NCBI RefSeq assembly: GCF_050948175.1
Contig: NW_027490168.1
Coordinates: 992,001-1,056,000 of the forward strand
Direction: 5' to 3'
Source: Xylocopa sonorina
Lineage: Eukaryota > Arthropoda > Insecta > Hymenoptera > Apidae
Length of the DNA: 64,000 nt
Shown here: one piece after another, positions 13,118 through 27,901 of the stretch
How positions within the stretch are numbered: the first letter of the stretch is position 1
Layout of the letters: every line of letters begins with the position of its first letter
Made by a program: the position numbers and the translations under genes
The notes under the pieces: generated by a model
What the model saw: the letters and a program-made list of their open reading frames with translations, nothing else
What the model was told of the DNA's origin: nothing
The model's database searches: none

Positions 13118-13238
13118 ATGAAACATAGAAATGAGATTGCGATATCGCGTTTTAAGAGGCATTAGAACCCTATTGCTACGATAGGTAGACATCTGCAAAC
13201 GCTATTTCCTAGCAAGGAAATGTCGCATTTACATTCAT

Positions 13239-13960
13239 TTGAAGTGTAGACGAGGAATACATAACACTTCGCAAATCATATTACATCTTACCATGAAACA
13301 TAGAAATGAGATGCGATATCGCGTCTTAAGAAGCATTAGAACTATATTGCTACGATACGTAGACATCTGCAAACGCTATGTCTTTGCAATGAAGTGTCGC
13401 ATTTACATTCATTTGAAGTGTAGACGAGGAATACATAACACTTCGCAAATCATATTATATCTTTCCATGAAACATAGAAATGAGATGCCATATCGCGTTT
13501 TTAGAAGCATTAGAACTCTATTGCTACGATACCTAGACATCTGCAAACGCTATTTCCTTGCAAGGAAGTGTCGCATTTACATTCATTTGAATCGTAGACG
13601 AGGAATGCATAACACCTCGCAATGAATATTATATATTATCATGAAACATGAATATGAGATGCAATATCTAGTTTTAAGAAGCATTTGAAATCTATTGCTA
13701 CGATACCCAGACATCTGCAAACGCTATTTCTTTGCAAGGAAGTGTCGCATTTACATTCATTTGAAGTGTAGACGTGGAATACACACACTTCGCAAATCAT
13801 ATTATATCTTACCATGAAACATAGAAATGAGATGCGATATCGCGTTTTAATAAGCATTAGAACTCTACTGCTACGATAGGTAGACATCTGCAAGCGCTAT
13901 TTCCTTTCAAGGAAGTGTCGCATTTACATTCATTTGAAGTGTAGACGAGGAATACATAAC
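13239..13960 (+). repeat. Dispersed duplicate block (partner 52,016-52,737)
   Basis: About four monomers match 52,016-52,737 at a constant offset of 38,777 bp. Shared uncommon variants include the 'tgcaatgaagtgtcgc' form, 'catcttaccatgaaacatag' following 'atatta', 'cataacacctcgcaatg', and 'catctgcaagcgctatttcc' near 13,887 and 52,664. The partner lies on the far side of the homogenised core. Confidence 0.75.
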
Positions 13961-14683
13961 ACTTTGCAAATCATATTATATCTTACAATGAAACATAGAA
14001 ATGAGATGTGATATCGCGTTTTAAGAAGCATTAGAAATCTACTGCTACGATACGTAGACATCTGCAAACGCTATTTCCTAGCGAGGAAGTGTCGCATTTA
14101 CATTCATTTGAAGTGCAGACGAGGAATATATTACACTTCGCAAATCATATTATATCCTACCATGAATCATAGAAATGAGATGCAATATCGCGTCTTAAGA
14201 AGCATTAGAACTCTATTGCTACGATACGTAGACATCTGCAAACGCTATTTCTTTGCAAGGAAGTGTCGCATTTACATTCATTTCAAGTGTAGACGAGGAA
14301 TACATGACACTTCGAAAATCATATTATATCTTACCATGAAACATAGAAATGCGATGCGATATCGCGTTTTAAGAAGCATTAGAACCCTATTGCTAAGATA
14401 CGTGGACATCTGCTAAAGCTATTTCCTTGCTAGGAAGTGTCGCATTTACATTCATTTGAAGTGTAGACGAGGAATACATAACACTTCGCAAATCATATTA
14501 TATCTTACCATGAAACATAGAAATGAGATGCGATATCGCGTTTTAAGAAGCATTAGAACCCTATTGCTACGATACGTAGACATTTGCAAACGCTATTTCC
14601 TTGCAATGAAGTGTTGCATTTACATTCATTTGTAGTGTAGACGAGGAATACATAACACTTCGCAAATCATATTATATCTTATC

Positions 14684-15379
14684 ATGAAACATAGAAATGC
14701 GATGCGATATCGCGATTTAAGAAGCATTAGAACCCTATTGCTACGATACGTAGACATCTGCAAAAGCTATTTCCTTGCTAGGAAGTGTCGCATTTACATT
14801 CATTTGAAGTGTAGACGAGGAATACATAACACTTCGCAAATCATATTATATCTTACCATGAAACATAGAAATGAGATACGATATCGCGTTGTAAGAATCA
14901 TAAGAACACTATTGCTACGATACGTAGACATCTGCAAACGCTATTTCCTACCAAGGAAGTGTCGCATTTACATTCATATGAAGTGTAGACGAGGAATACA
15001 TAACACTTCGCAAATCATATTATATCTTATCATGAAACATAGAAATGCGATGCGATATCGCGATTTAAGAAGCATTAGAACCCTATTGCTACGATACGTA
15101 GACATCTGCAAAAGCTATTTCCTTGCTAGGAAGTGTCGCATTTACATTCATTTGAAGTGTAGACGAGGAATACATAACACTTCGCAAATCATATTATATC
15201 TTACCATGAAACATAGAAATGAGATACGATATCGCGTTGTAAGAATCATAAGAACACTATTGCTACGATACGTAGACATCTGCAAACGCTATTTCCTACC
15301 AAGGAAGTGTCGCATTTACATTCATATGAAGTGTAGACGAGCAATACATAACACTTCGCAAATCATATTATATCTTACC
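14684..15379 (+). repeat. Tandem dimer (2 x 348 bp)
   Basis: Two monomer types alternate: one with 'gaaatgcgatgcgatatcgc' plus 'gcgatttaag' and 'tgcaaaagctatttc', the other with 'gagatacgatatcgcgttg' plus 'cctaccaaggaag'. The pair at 14,684-15,031 is repeated at 15,032-15,379, with a single visible change in the last part (gaggaatac to gagcaatac). The same pair also occurs singly in the 24-mer, 15-mer and 22-mer units. Confidence 0.88.
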
Positions 15380-15727
15380 ATGAAACATAGAATTGTGATG
15401 CGATATCGCGTTCTAAGAAGCATTAGAACTCTATTGCTACGATAGGTAGACATCTGCAAACGCTATTTCCTAGCAAGGAAATGTCGCATTTACATTCATT
15501 TGAAGTGTAGACGAGGAATACATTACACTTCGCAAATCATATTATATCCTACCATGAAACATAGAAATGAGATACGATATCGCGTTTTAAGAAGCATTAG
15601 AAATCTATTGCTACGATTCGTAAACATCTGCAAACGCTATTTCTTTGCAAGGAAGTGTCGCATTTACATTCATTTGAAGTGTAGACGAGGAATACATAAC
15701 ACTTCGCAAATCATATTTTATCTTACC

Positions 15728-18700
15728 ATGAAACATAGAAATGCGATGCGATATCGCGTTTTAAGAAGCATTAGAACGCTATTGCTACGATACGTAGACA
15801 TTTGCAAACGCTATTTCCTTGCAAGGAAGTGTCGCATTTACGTTCATTTGAAGTGTAGACGAGGAATACATAACACTTCGCAAATCATATTACATGTTAC
15901 CATGAAACATAGAAATGAGATGCGATATCGCGTCTTAAGTAGCATTAGAACTCTATTGCTACGATACGTAGACATCTCTAAACGCTATTTCTTTGCAAGG
16001 AGGTGTCGCATTTACATTCATTTGAAGTGTAGACGAGGAATACATAACACATCCCAAATCATATTATATCTTTCCATGCAACATAGAAATGAGACGCCAT
16101 ATCGCGTTTTTAGAAGCATTAGAACTCTACTGCTACGATACCTAGACATCTGCAGACGCTATTTCCTAGCAAGGAAGTGTCGCATTTACATTCATTTGAA
16201 GTGTAGACGAGGAATACATTACACTTCGCAAATCATATTATATCCTACCATGAAACATAGAAATGAGATGCGATATCGCATTTTAAGAAGCATTAGAAAT
16301 CTATTGCTACGATACGTAGACATCTGCAAACGCTATTTCTTTGCAAGGAAGTGTCGCATTTACATTCATTTGAAGTGTAGACGTGGAATACACACACTTC
16401 GCAAATCATATAATATCTTACAATGAAACATAGAAATGAGATGCGATATCGCGTTTTAATAAGCTTTAGAACTCTACTGCTACGATAGGTAGACATCTGC
16501 AAACGCTATTTCCTTTCAAGGAAGTGTCGCATTTACATTCATTTGAAGTGTAGACGAGGAATACATCACGCTTCGCAAATTATATTATATCTTACCATGA
16601 AACATAGAAATGAGATGCGATATTGTGTTTTGAGAAGCATTAGAACTCTATCGCTGCGATACCTAGACATCTGCAGACGCTATTTCCTTGCAAGGATGTG
16701 TTGCATTTACATTCATTTGAAGTGAAGACGAGGAGTACATAACACTTCGCAAATCATATTATATCTTACCATGAAACATAGAAATGAGATGCGATATCGC
16801 GTTTTAAGAAGCATTAGAAATCTATTGCTACGATACGTAGACATCTGAAAACGCTATTTCTTTGCAAGGAAGTGTCGCATTTACATTCATTAGAAGTGTA
16901 GACCAGGAATACATAACACTTCGCAAATCATATTCTATCTTACCATGAAACATAGAAATGAGATGCGATATCGCGTTTTAAGAAGCATTAGATTTCTATT
17001 GCTACGACAGGTAGACATCTGCAAACGCTATGTCCTACCAAGGATGTGTCGCATTTACATTCATATGAAGTGTAGACGAGGAATACATAACACTTCGCAA
17101 ATCATATTATATCTTACCATGAAACATGGAAATGAGATGCGATATCGCGTTTTAAGAAGCATTAGAACACTATTGCTACGATACGTAGACATCTGCAAAC
17201 GCTATTTCCTTGCTAGGAAGTGTCGCATTTACATTCATTTGAAGTGTAGACGAGGAATACATAACACATCGCAAATCATATTATATCTTTCCATGCAACA
17301 TAGAAATGAGATGCCATATCGCGTTTTTAGAAGCATTAGAACTCTATTGCTACGATACCTAGACATCTGCAAACGCTATTTCCTTGCAAGGAAGTGTCGC
17401 ATTTACATTCATTTGAATCGTAGACGGGGAATGCATGACACTTCGCAATGAATATTATATATTATCATGAAACATGAATATGAGATGCGATATCGCGTTT
17501 TAAGAAGCATTAGAACAATATTGCTACGATACGTAGAAATCTGCAAAAGCTATTTCCTTGCTAGGAAGTGTCGCATTTACATTCATTTGAAGTGTAGACG
17601 AGGAATACATAACACTTCGGAAATCATATTATATCTTACCATGAAACATAGAAATGAGATGCCATATCGCGTTTTAAGAAGCATTAGAACCCTATTGCTA
17701 CGATAGGTAGACATCTGCAAACGCTATTTCCTAGCAAGGAAATGTCGCATTTACATTCATTTGAAGTGTAGACGAGGAATACATTACACTTCGCAAATCA
17801 TATTATATCCTACCATGAAACATAGAAATGAGATACGATATCGCGTTTTAAGAAGCATTAGAAATCTATTAATACGATTCGTAAACATCTGCAAACGCTA
17901 ATTCTTTGCAAGGAAGTGTCGCATTTACATTCATTTGAAGTGTAGACGAGGAATACATAACACTTCGCAAATCATATTCTATCTTATCATGAAACATAGA
18001 AATGCGATGCGATATCGCGATTTCAGAAGCATTAGAACCCTATTGCTACGATACGTAGACATCTGCAAAAGCTATTTCCTTGCTAGGAAGTGTCGCATTT
18101 ACATTCATTTGAAGTGTAGACGAGGAATACATAACACTTCGCAAATCATATTATATCTTACCATGAAACATAGAAATGAGGTACGATATCGCGTTGTAAG
18201 AATCATAAGAACACTATTGCTACGATACGTAGACATCTGCAAACGCTATTTCCTACCAAGGAAGTGTCGCATTTACATTCATATGAAGTGTAGACGAGCA
18301 ATACATAACACTTCGCAAATCATATTATATCTTACCATGAAACATAGAAATGTGATGCGATATCGCGTTCTAAGAAGCATTAGAACTCTATTGCTACGAT
18401 AGGTAGACATCTGCAAACGCTATTTCCTAGCAAGGAAATGTCGCATTTACATTCATTTGAAGTGTAGACGAGGAATACATTACACTTCGCAAATCATATT
18501 ATATCCTACCATGAAACATAGAAATGAGATACGATATCGCGTTTTAAGAAGCATTAGAAATCTATTGCTACGATTCGTAAACATCTGCAAACGCTATTTC
18601 TTTGCAAGGAAGTGTCGCATTTACATTCATTTGAAGTGTAGACGAGGAATACATAACACTTCGCAAACCATATTATATCTTACCATGAAACATAGAAATG

Positions 18701-19727
18701 TGATGCGATATCGCGTTCTAAGAAGCATTAGAACTCTATTGCTACGATAGGTAGACATCTGCAAACGCTATTTCCTAGCAAGGAAATGTCGCATTTACAT
18801 TCATTTGAAGTGTAGACGAGGAATACATGACACCTCGCAAATCATATTATATCTTGCCATGAAACATAGAAGTGAGATGCGATATCGCGTTTTAAGAAGC
18901 ATTAGAACCCTATTGCTACGATAGGTAGACATCTGCAAACGCTATTTCCTAGCAAGGAAATGTCGCATTTACATTCATTTGAAGTGTAGACGAGGAATAC
19001 ATTACACTTCGCAAATCATATTATATCCTAGCATGAAACATAGAAATGAGATGCGATATCGCGATTTAAGAAGCATTAGAAATCTATTGCTACGATTCGT
19101 AGACATCTGCAAACGCTATTTCCTACCAAGGAAGTGTCGCATTTACATTCATATGAAGTGTAGACGAGGAATACATAACACTTCGCAAATCATATTATAT
19201 CTTACCATGAAACATAAAAATGAGATGCGATATCGCGTTTTAAGAAGCATTAGAACCCTATTGCTACGATAGGTAGACATCTGCAAACGCTATTTCCTAG
19301 CAAGGAAATGTCGCATTTACATTCATTTGAATCGTAGACGAGGAATGCATAACACTTCGCAATGAATATTATGTCTTATCATGAAACATAGAATTGAGAT
19401 CGATATCGCGTTTTAAGAATCATAAGAACTCCTTTGCTACGATACGTAAACATCTGCAAACGCTATTTCCTTGCAAGGAAGTGTCGCATTAACATTCATA
19501 TGAAGTGTAGACGAGGAATACATAACACTTCGCAAATCATATTATATCTTACCATGAAACATGGAAATGAGATGCGATATCGCGTTTTAAGAAGCATTAG
19601 AACACTATTGCTACGATACGTAGACATCTGCAAACGCTATTTGCTACCAAGGAAGTGTTGCATTTACATTCATATGAAGTGTAGACGAGGAATACATGAC
19701 ACCTCGCAAATCATATTATATCTTACC
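15728..19727 (+). repeat. 24-monomer HOR, copy 1 (4,000 bp, one monomer missing)
   Basis: The unit is set to start at the monomer with 'agaacgctattgct'. Copy 1 is 4,000 bp, one monomer shorter than the 4,174-bp copy 2. The missing monomer would lie near 16,145, where copy 1 passes directly from 'ctgctacgatacctagac' to 'tgcagacgctatttcc'; copy 2 has an extra monomer there (the one with 'tgcaatatctcg', 20,250-20,340). The 168-codon open frame at 16,945-17,451 has the same translation in all three copies (also 21,119 and 25,293). Confidence 0.92.
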
Positions 19728-22700
19728 ATGAAACATAGAAATGCGATGCGATATCGCGTTTTAAGAAGCATTAGAACGCTATTGCTACGATACGTAGACA
19801 TTTGCAAACGCTATTTCCTTGCAAGGAAGTGTCGCATTTACGTTCATTTGAAGTGTAGACGAGGAATACATAACACTTCGCAAATCATATTACATGTTAC
19901 CATGAAACATAGAAATGAGATGCGATATCGCGTCTTAAGTAGCATTAGAACTCTATTGCTACGATACGTAGACATCTCTAAACGCTATTTCTTTGCAAGG
20001 AGGTGTCGCATTTACATTCATTTGAAGTGTAGACGAGGAATACATAACACATCCCAAATCATATTATATCTTTCCATGCAACATAGAAATGAGACGCCAT
20101 ATCGCGTTTTTAGAAGCATTAGAACTCTACTGCTACGATACCTAGACATCTGCAACCGCTATGTCCTTGCAAGGAAGTGTCGCATTTACATTCATTTGAA
20201 TCGTAGACGAGGAATGCATAACACTTCGCAATGAATATTATATATTATCATGAAACATGAATATGAGATGCAATATCTCGTTTTAAGAAGCATTTGAACT
20301 CTATTGCTACGATACCTAGACATCTGCAGACGCTATTTCCTAGCAAGGAAGTGTCGCATTTACATTCATTTGAAGTGTAGACGAGGAATACATTACACTT
20401 CGCAAATCATATTATATCCTACCATGAAACATAGAAATGAGATGCGATATCGCATTTTAAGAAGCATTAGAAATCTATTGCTACGATACGTAGACATCTG
20501 CAAACGCTATTTCTTTGCAAGGAAGTGTCGCATTTACATTCATTTGAAGTGTAGACGTGGAATACACACACTTCGCAAATCATATAATATCTTACAATGA
20601 AACATAGAAATGAGATGCGATATCGCGTTTTAATAAGCTTTAGAACTCTACTGCTACGATAGGTAGACATCTGCAAACGCTATTTCCTTTCAAGGAAGTG
20701 ACGCATTTACATTCATTTGAAGTGTAGACGAGGAATACATCACGCTTCGCAAATTATATTATATCTTACCATGAAACATAGAAATGAGATGCGATATTGT
20801 GTTTTGAGAAGCATTAGAACTCTATCGCTGCGATACCTAGACATCTGCAGACGCTATTTCCTTGCAAGGATGTGTTGCATTTACATTCATTTGAAGTGAA
20901 GACGAGGAGTACATAACACTTCGCAAATCATATTATATCTTACCATGAAACATAGAAATGAGATGCGATATCGCGTTTTAAGAAGCATTAGAAATCTATT
21001 GCTACGATACGTAGACATCTGAAAACGCTATTTCTTTGCAAGGAAGTGTCGCATTTACATTCATTAGAAGTGTAGACCAGGAATACATAACACTTCGCAA
21101 ATCATATTCTATCTTACCATGAAACATAGAAATGAGATGCGATATCGCGTTTTAAGAAGCATTAGATTTCTATTGCTACGACAGGTAGACATCTGCAAAC
21201 GCTATGTCCTACCAAGGATGTGTCGCATTTACATTCATATGAAGTGTAGACGAGGAATACATAACACTTCGCAAATCATATTATATCTTACCATGAAACA
21301 TGGAAATGAGATGCGATATCGCGTTTTAAGAAGCATTAGAACACTATTGCTACGATACGTAGACATCTGCAAACGCTATTTCCTTGCTAGGAAGTGTCGC
21401 ATTTACATTCATTTGAAGTGTAGACGAGGAATACATAACACATCGCAAATCATATTATATCTTTCCATGCAACATAGAAATGAGATGCCATATCGCGTTT
21501 TTAGAAGCATTAGAACTCTATTGCTACGATACCTAGACATCTGCAAACGCTATTTCCTTGCAAGGAAGTGTCGCATTTACATTCATTTGAATCGTAGACG
21601 GGGAATGCATGACACTTCGCAATGAATGTTATATATTATCATGAAACATGAATATGAGATGCGATATCGCGTTTTAAGAAGCATTAGAACAATATTGCTA
21701 CGATACGTAGAAATCTGCAAAAGCTATTTCCTTGCTAGGAAGTGTCGCATTTACATTCATTTGAAGTGTAGACGAGGAATACATAACACTTCGGAAATCA
21801 TATTATATCTTACCATGAAACATAGAAATGAGATGCCATATCGCGTTTTAAGAAGCATTAGAACCCTATTGCTACGATAGGTAGACATCTGCAAACGCTA
21901 TTTCCTAGCAAGGAAATGTCGCATTTACATTCATTTGAAGTGTAGACGAGGAATACATTACACTTCGCAAATCATATTATATCCTACCATGAAACATAGA
22001 AATGAGATACGATATCGCGTTTTAAGAAGCATTAGAAATCTATTAATACGATTCGTAAACATCTGCAAACGCTAATTCTTTGCAAGGAAGTGTCGCATTT
22101 ACATTCATTTGAAGTGTAGACGAGGAATACATAACACTTCGCAAATCATATTCTATCTTATCATGAAACATAGAAATGCGATGCGATATCGCGATTTCAG
22201 AAGCATTAGAACCCTATTGCTACGATACGTAGACATCTGCAAAAGCTATTTCCTTGCTAGGAAGTGTCGCATTTACATTCATTTGAAGTGTAGACGAGGA
22301 ATACATAACACTTCGCAAATCATATTATATCTTACCATGAAACATAGAAATGAGGTACGATATCGCGTTGTAAGAATCATAAGAACACTATTGCTACGAT
22401 ACGTAGACATCTGCAAACGCTATTTCCTACCAAGGAAGTGTCGCATTTACATTCATATGAAGTGTAGACGAGCAATACATAACACTTCGCAAATCATATT
22501 ATATCTTACCATGAAACATAGAAATGTGATGCGATATCGCGTTCTAAGAAGCATTAGAACTCTATTGCTACGATAGGTAGACATCTGCAAACGCTATTTC
22601 CTAGCAAGGAAATGTCGCATTTACATTCATTTGAAGTGTAGACGAGGAATACATTACACTTCGCAAATCATATTATATCCTACCATGAAACATAGAAATG

Positions 22701-23901
22701 AGATACGATATCGCGTTTTAAGAAGCATTAGAAATCTATTGCTACGATTCGTAAACATCTGCAAACGCTATTTCTTTGCAAGGAAGTGTCGCATTTACAT
22801 TCATTTGAAGTGTAGACGAGGAATACATAACACTTCGCAAATCATATTATATCTTACCATGAAACATAGAAATGTGATGCGATATCGCGTTCTAAGAAGC
22901 ATTAGAACTCTATTGCTACGATAGGTAGACATCTGCAAACGCTATTTCCTAGCAAGGAAATGTCGCATTTACATTCATTTGAAGTGTAGACGAGGAATAC
23001 ATGACACCTCGCAAATCATATTATATCTTGCCATGAAACATAGAAGTGAGATGCGATATCGCGTTTTAAGAAGCATTAGAACCCTATTGCTACGATAGGT
23101 AGACATCTGCAAAAGCTATTTCCTAGCAAGGAAATGTCGCATTTACATTCATTTGAAGTGTAGACGAGGAATACATTACACTTCGCAAATCATATTATAT
23201 CCTAGCATGAAACATAGAAATGAGATGCGATATCGCGATTTAAGAAGCATTAGAAATCTATTGCTACGATTCGTAGACATCTGCAAACGCTATTTCCTAC
23301 CAAGGAAGTGTCGCATTTACATTCATATGAAGTGTAGACGAGGAATACATAACACTTCGCAAATCATATTATATCTTACCATGAAACATAAAAATGAGAT
23401 GCGATATCGCGTTTTAAGAAGCATTAGAACCCTATTGCTACGATAGGTAGACATCTGCAAACGCTATTTCCTAGCAAGGAAATGTCGCATTTACATTCAT
23501 TTGAATCGTAGACGAGGAATGCATAACACTTCGCAATGAATATTATGTCTTATCATGAAACATAGAATTGAGATCGATATCGCGTTTTAAGAATCATAAG
23601 AACTCCTTTGCTACGATACGTAAACATCTGCAAACGCTATTTCCTTGCAAGGAAGTGTCGCATTAACATTCATATGAAGTGTAGACGAGGAATACATAAC
23701 ACTTCGCAAATCATATTATATCTTACCATGAAACATGGAAATGAGATGCGATATCGCGTTTTAAGAAGCATTAGAACACTATTGCTACGATACGTAGACA
23801 TCTGCAAACGCTATTTGCTACCAAGGAAGTGTTGCATTTACATTCATATGAAGTGTAGACGAGGAATACATGACACCTCGCAAATCATATTATATCTTAC
23901 C
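19728..23901 (+). repeat. 24-monomer HOR, copy 2 (4,174 bp, complete)
   Basis: Complete copy: 24 monomers, two of which are 173 bp (the 'acacacactt' form near 20,560, and the 'gaattgagatcgatatcg' form near 23,570), which accounts for 4,176 minus 2. Private changes such as 'gaagtgacgcattt' (20,695-20,708) and 'tgaatgttatat' (21,623-21,634) separate it from its neighbours. The open frame at 23,608-24,408, crossing into copy 3, has the same translation as 19,434-20,234. Confidence 0.94.
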
Positions 23902-26900
23902 ATGAAACATAGAAATGCGATGCGATATCGCGTTTTAAGAAGCATTAGAACGCTATTGCTACGATACGTAGACATTTGCAAACGCTATTTCCTTGCAAGG
24001 AAGTGTCGCATTTACGTTCATTTGAAGTGTAGACGAGGAATACATAACACTTCGCAAATCATATTACATGTTACCATGAAACATAGAAATGAGATGCGAT
24101 ATCGCGTCTTAAGTAGCATTAGAACTCTATTGCTACGATACGTAGACATCTCTAAACGCTATTTCTTTGCAAGGAGGTGTCGCATTTACATTCATTTGAA
24201 GTGTAGACGAGGAATACATAACACATCCCAAATCATATTATATCTTTCCATGCAACATAGAAATGAGACGCCATATCGCGTTTTTAGAAGCATTAGAACT
24301 CTACTGCTACGATACCTAGACATCTGCAACCGCTATGTCCTTGCAAGGAAGTGTCGCATTTACATTCATTTGAATCGTAGACGAGGAATGCATAACACTT
24401 CGCAATGAATATTATATATTATCATGAAACATGAATATGAGATGCAATATCTCGTTTTAAGAAGCATTTGAACTCTATTGCTACGATACCTAGACATCTG
24501 CAGACGCTATTTCCTAGCAAGGAAGTGTCGCATTTACATTCATTTGAAGTGTAGACGAGGAATACATTACACTTCGCAAATCATATTATATCCTACCATG
24601 AAACATAGAAATGATATGCGATATCGCATTTTAAGAAGCATTAGAAATCTATTGCTACGATACGTAGACATCTGCAAACGCTATTTCTTTGCAAGGAAGT
24701 GTCGCATTTACATTCATTTGAAGTGTAGACGTGGAATACACACACTTCGCAAATCATATAATATCTTACAATGAAACATAGAAATGAGATGCGATATCGC
24801 GTTTTAATAAGCTTTAGAACTCTACTGCTACGATAGGTAGACATCTGCAAACGCTATTTCCTTTCAAGGAAGTGTCGCATTTACATTCATTTGAAGTGTA
24901 GACGAGGAATACATCACGCTTCGCAAATTATATTATATCTTACCATGAAACATAGAAATGAGATGCGATATTGTGTTTTGAGAAGCATTAGAACTCTATC
25001 GCTGCGATACCTAGACATCTGCAGACGCTATTTCCTTGCAAGGATGTGTTGCATTTACATTCATTTGAAGTGAAGACGAGGAGTACATAACACTTCGCAA
25101 ATCATATTATATCTTACCATGAAACATAGAAATGAGATGCGATATCGCGTTTTAAGAAGCATTAGAAATCTATTGCTACGATACGTAGACATCTGAAAAC
25201 GCTATTTCTTTGCAAGGAAGTGTCGCATTTACATTCATTAGAAGTGTAGACCAGGAATACATAACACTTCGCAAATCATATTCTATCTTACCATGAAACA
25301 TAGAAATGAGATGCGATATCGCGTTTTAAGAAGCATTAGATTTCTATTGCTACGACAGGTAGACATCTGCAAACGCTATGTCCTACCAAGGATGTGTCGC
25401 ATTTACATTCATATGAAGTGTAGACGAGGAATACATAACACTTCGCAAATCATATTATATCTTACCATGAAACATGGAAATGAGATGCGATATCGCGTTT
25501 TAAGAAGCATTAGAACACTATTGCTACGATACGTAGACATCTGCAAACGCTATTTCCTTGCTAGGAAGTGTCGCATTTACATTCATTTGAAGTGTAGACG
25601 AGGAATACATAACACATCGCAAATCATATTATATCTTTCCATGCAACATAGAAATGAGATGCCATATCGCGTTTTTAGAAGCATTAGAACTCTATTGCTA
25701 CGATACCTAGACATCTGCAAACGCTATTTCCTTGCAAGGAAGTGTCGCATTTACATTCATTTGAATCGTAGACGGGGAATGCATGACACTTCGCAATGAA
25801 TATTATATATTATCATGAAACATGAATATGAGATGCGATATCGCGTTTTAAGAAGCATTAGAACAATATTGCTACGATACGTAGAAATCTGCAAAAGCTA
25901 TTTCCTTGCTAGGAAGTGTCGCATTTACATTCATTTGAAGTGTAGACGAGGAATACATAACACTTCGGAAATCATATTATATCTTACCATGAAACATAGA
26001 AATGAGATGCCATATCGCGTTTTAAGAAGCATTAGAACCCTATTGCTACGATAGGTAGACATCTGCAAACGCTATTTCCTAGCAAGGAAATGTCGCATTT
26101 ACATTCATTTGAAGTGTAGACGAGGAATACATTACACTTCGCAAATCATATTATATCCTACCATGAAACATAGAAATGAGATACGATATCGCGTTTTAAG
26201 AAGCATTAGAAATCTATTGCTACGATTCGTAAACATCTGCAAACGCTAATTCTTTGCAAGGAAGTGTCGCATTTACATTCATTTGAAGTGTAGACGAGGA
26301 ATACATAACACATCGCAAATCATATTCTATCTTATCATGAAACATAGAAATGCGATGCGATATCGCGATTTCAGAAGCATTAGAACCCTATTGCTACGAT
26401 ACGTAGACATCTGCAAAAGCTATTTCCTTGCTAGGAAGTGTCGCATTTACATTCATTTGAAGTGTAGACGAGGAATACATAACACTTCGCAAATCATATT
26501 ATATCTTACCATGAAACATAGAAATGAGGTACGATATCGCGTTGTAAGAATCATAAGAACACTATTGCTACGATACGTAGACATCTGCAAACGCTATTTC
26601 CTACCAAGGAAGTGTCGCATTTACATTCATATGAAGTGTAGACGAGCAATACATAACACTTCGCAAATCATATTATATCTTACCATGAAACATAGAAATG
26701 TGATGCGATATCGCGTTCTAAGAAGCATTAGAACTCTATTGCTACGATAGGTAGACATCTGCAAACGCTATTTCCTAGCAAGGAAATGTCGCATTTACAT
26801 TCATTTGAAGTGTAGACGAGGAATACATTACACTTCGCAAATCATATTATATCCTACCATGAAACATAGAAATGAGATACGATATCGCGTTTTAAGAAGC

Positions 26901-27901
26901 ATTAGAAATCTATTGCTACGATTCGTAAACATCTGCAAACGCTATTTCTTTGCAAGGAAGTGTCGCATTTACATTCATTTGAAGTGTAGACGAGGAATAC
27001 ATAACACTTCGCAAATCATATTATATCTTACCATGAAACATAGAAATGTGATGCGATATCGCGTTCTAAGAAGCATTAGAACTCTATTGCTACGATAGGT
27101 AGACATCTGCAAACGCTATTTCCTAGCAAGGAAATGTCGCATTTACATTCATTTGAAGTGTAGACGAGGAATACATGACACCTCGCAAATCATATTATAT
27201 CTTGCCATGAAACATAGAAGTGAGATGCGATATCGCGTTTTAAGAAGCATTAGAACCCTATTGCTACGATAGGTAGACATCTGCAAACGCTATTTCCTAG
27301 CAAGGAAATGTCGCATTTACATTCATTTGAAGTGTAGACGAGGAATACATTACACTTCGCAAATCATATTATATCCTAGCATGAAACATAGAAATGAGAT
27401 GCGATATCGCGTTTTAAGAAGCATTAGAACCCTATTGCTACGATAGGTAGACATCTGCAAACGCTATTTCCTAGCAAGGAAATGTCGCATTTACATTCAT
27501 TTGAATCGTAGACGAGGAATGCATAACACTTCGCAATGAATATTATGTCTTATCATGAAACATAGAATTGAGATCGATATCGCGTTTTAAGAATCATAAG
27601 AACTCCTTTGCTACGATACGTAAACATCTGCAAACGCTATTTCCTTGCAAGGAAGTGTCGCATTAACATTCATATGAAGTGTAGACGAGGAATACATAAC
27701 ACTTCGCAAATCATATTATATCTTACCATGAAACATGGAAATGAGATGCGATATCGCGTTTTAAGAAGCATTAGAACACTATTGCTACGATACGTAGACA
27801 TCTGCAAACGCTATTTGCTACCAAGGAAGTGTTGCATTTACATTCATATGAAGTGTAGACGAGGAATACATGACACCTCGCAAATCATATTATATCTTAC
27901 C
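23902..27901 (+). repeat. 24-monomer HOR, copy 3 (4,000 bp, a different monomer missing)
   Basis: Matches copy 2 at an offset of 4,174 bp until about 27,400, then at 4,000 bp. One monomer was therefore lost between 27,395 and 27,480, where two monomers of copy 2 (those at 23,207-23,554) are fused into one. After 27,902 the sequence no longer follows the start of the unit but leads into the 15-monomer HOR. A private change is 'aacacatcgcaaatc' near 26,307. At 26,216 this copy has 'tattgctacgattcg', while copies 1 and 2 share 'tattaatacgattcg'. Confidence 0.92.

Larger units (their letters stand above)
11594..15727 (+). repeat. Mixed monomers between the 9-mer and 24-mer HORs
   Basis: About 24 monomers of mixed subtype. 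Local similarities exist: 11,962-12,150 resembles 14,108-14,296 (both have 'gaggaatatattacac' and 'gagatgcaatatcgcgtc'), and 12,714-12,835 resembles 14,510-14,632. Their offset is 12 monomers plus 58 bp, because the rearranged monomer at 12,887-13,117 lies between them. The segment at 15,032-15,700 matches 17,989-18,656 inside the 24-mer HOR but joins it at a different place, so 15,700-15,728 is a junction. No gene is seen. Confidence 0.85.
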
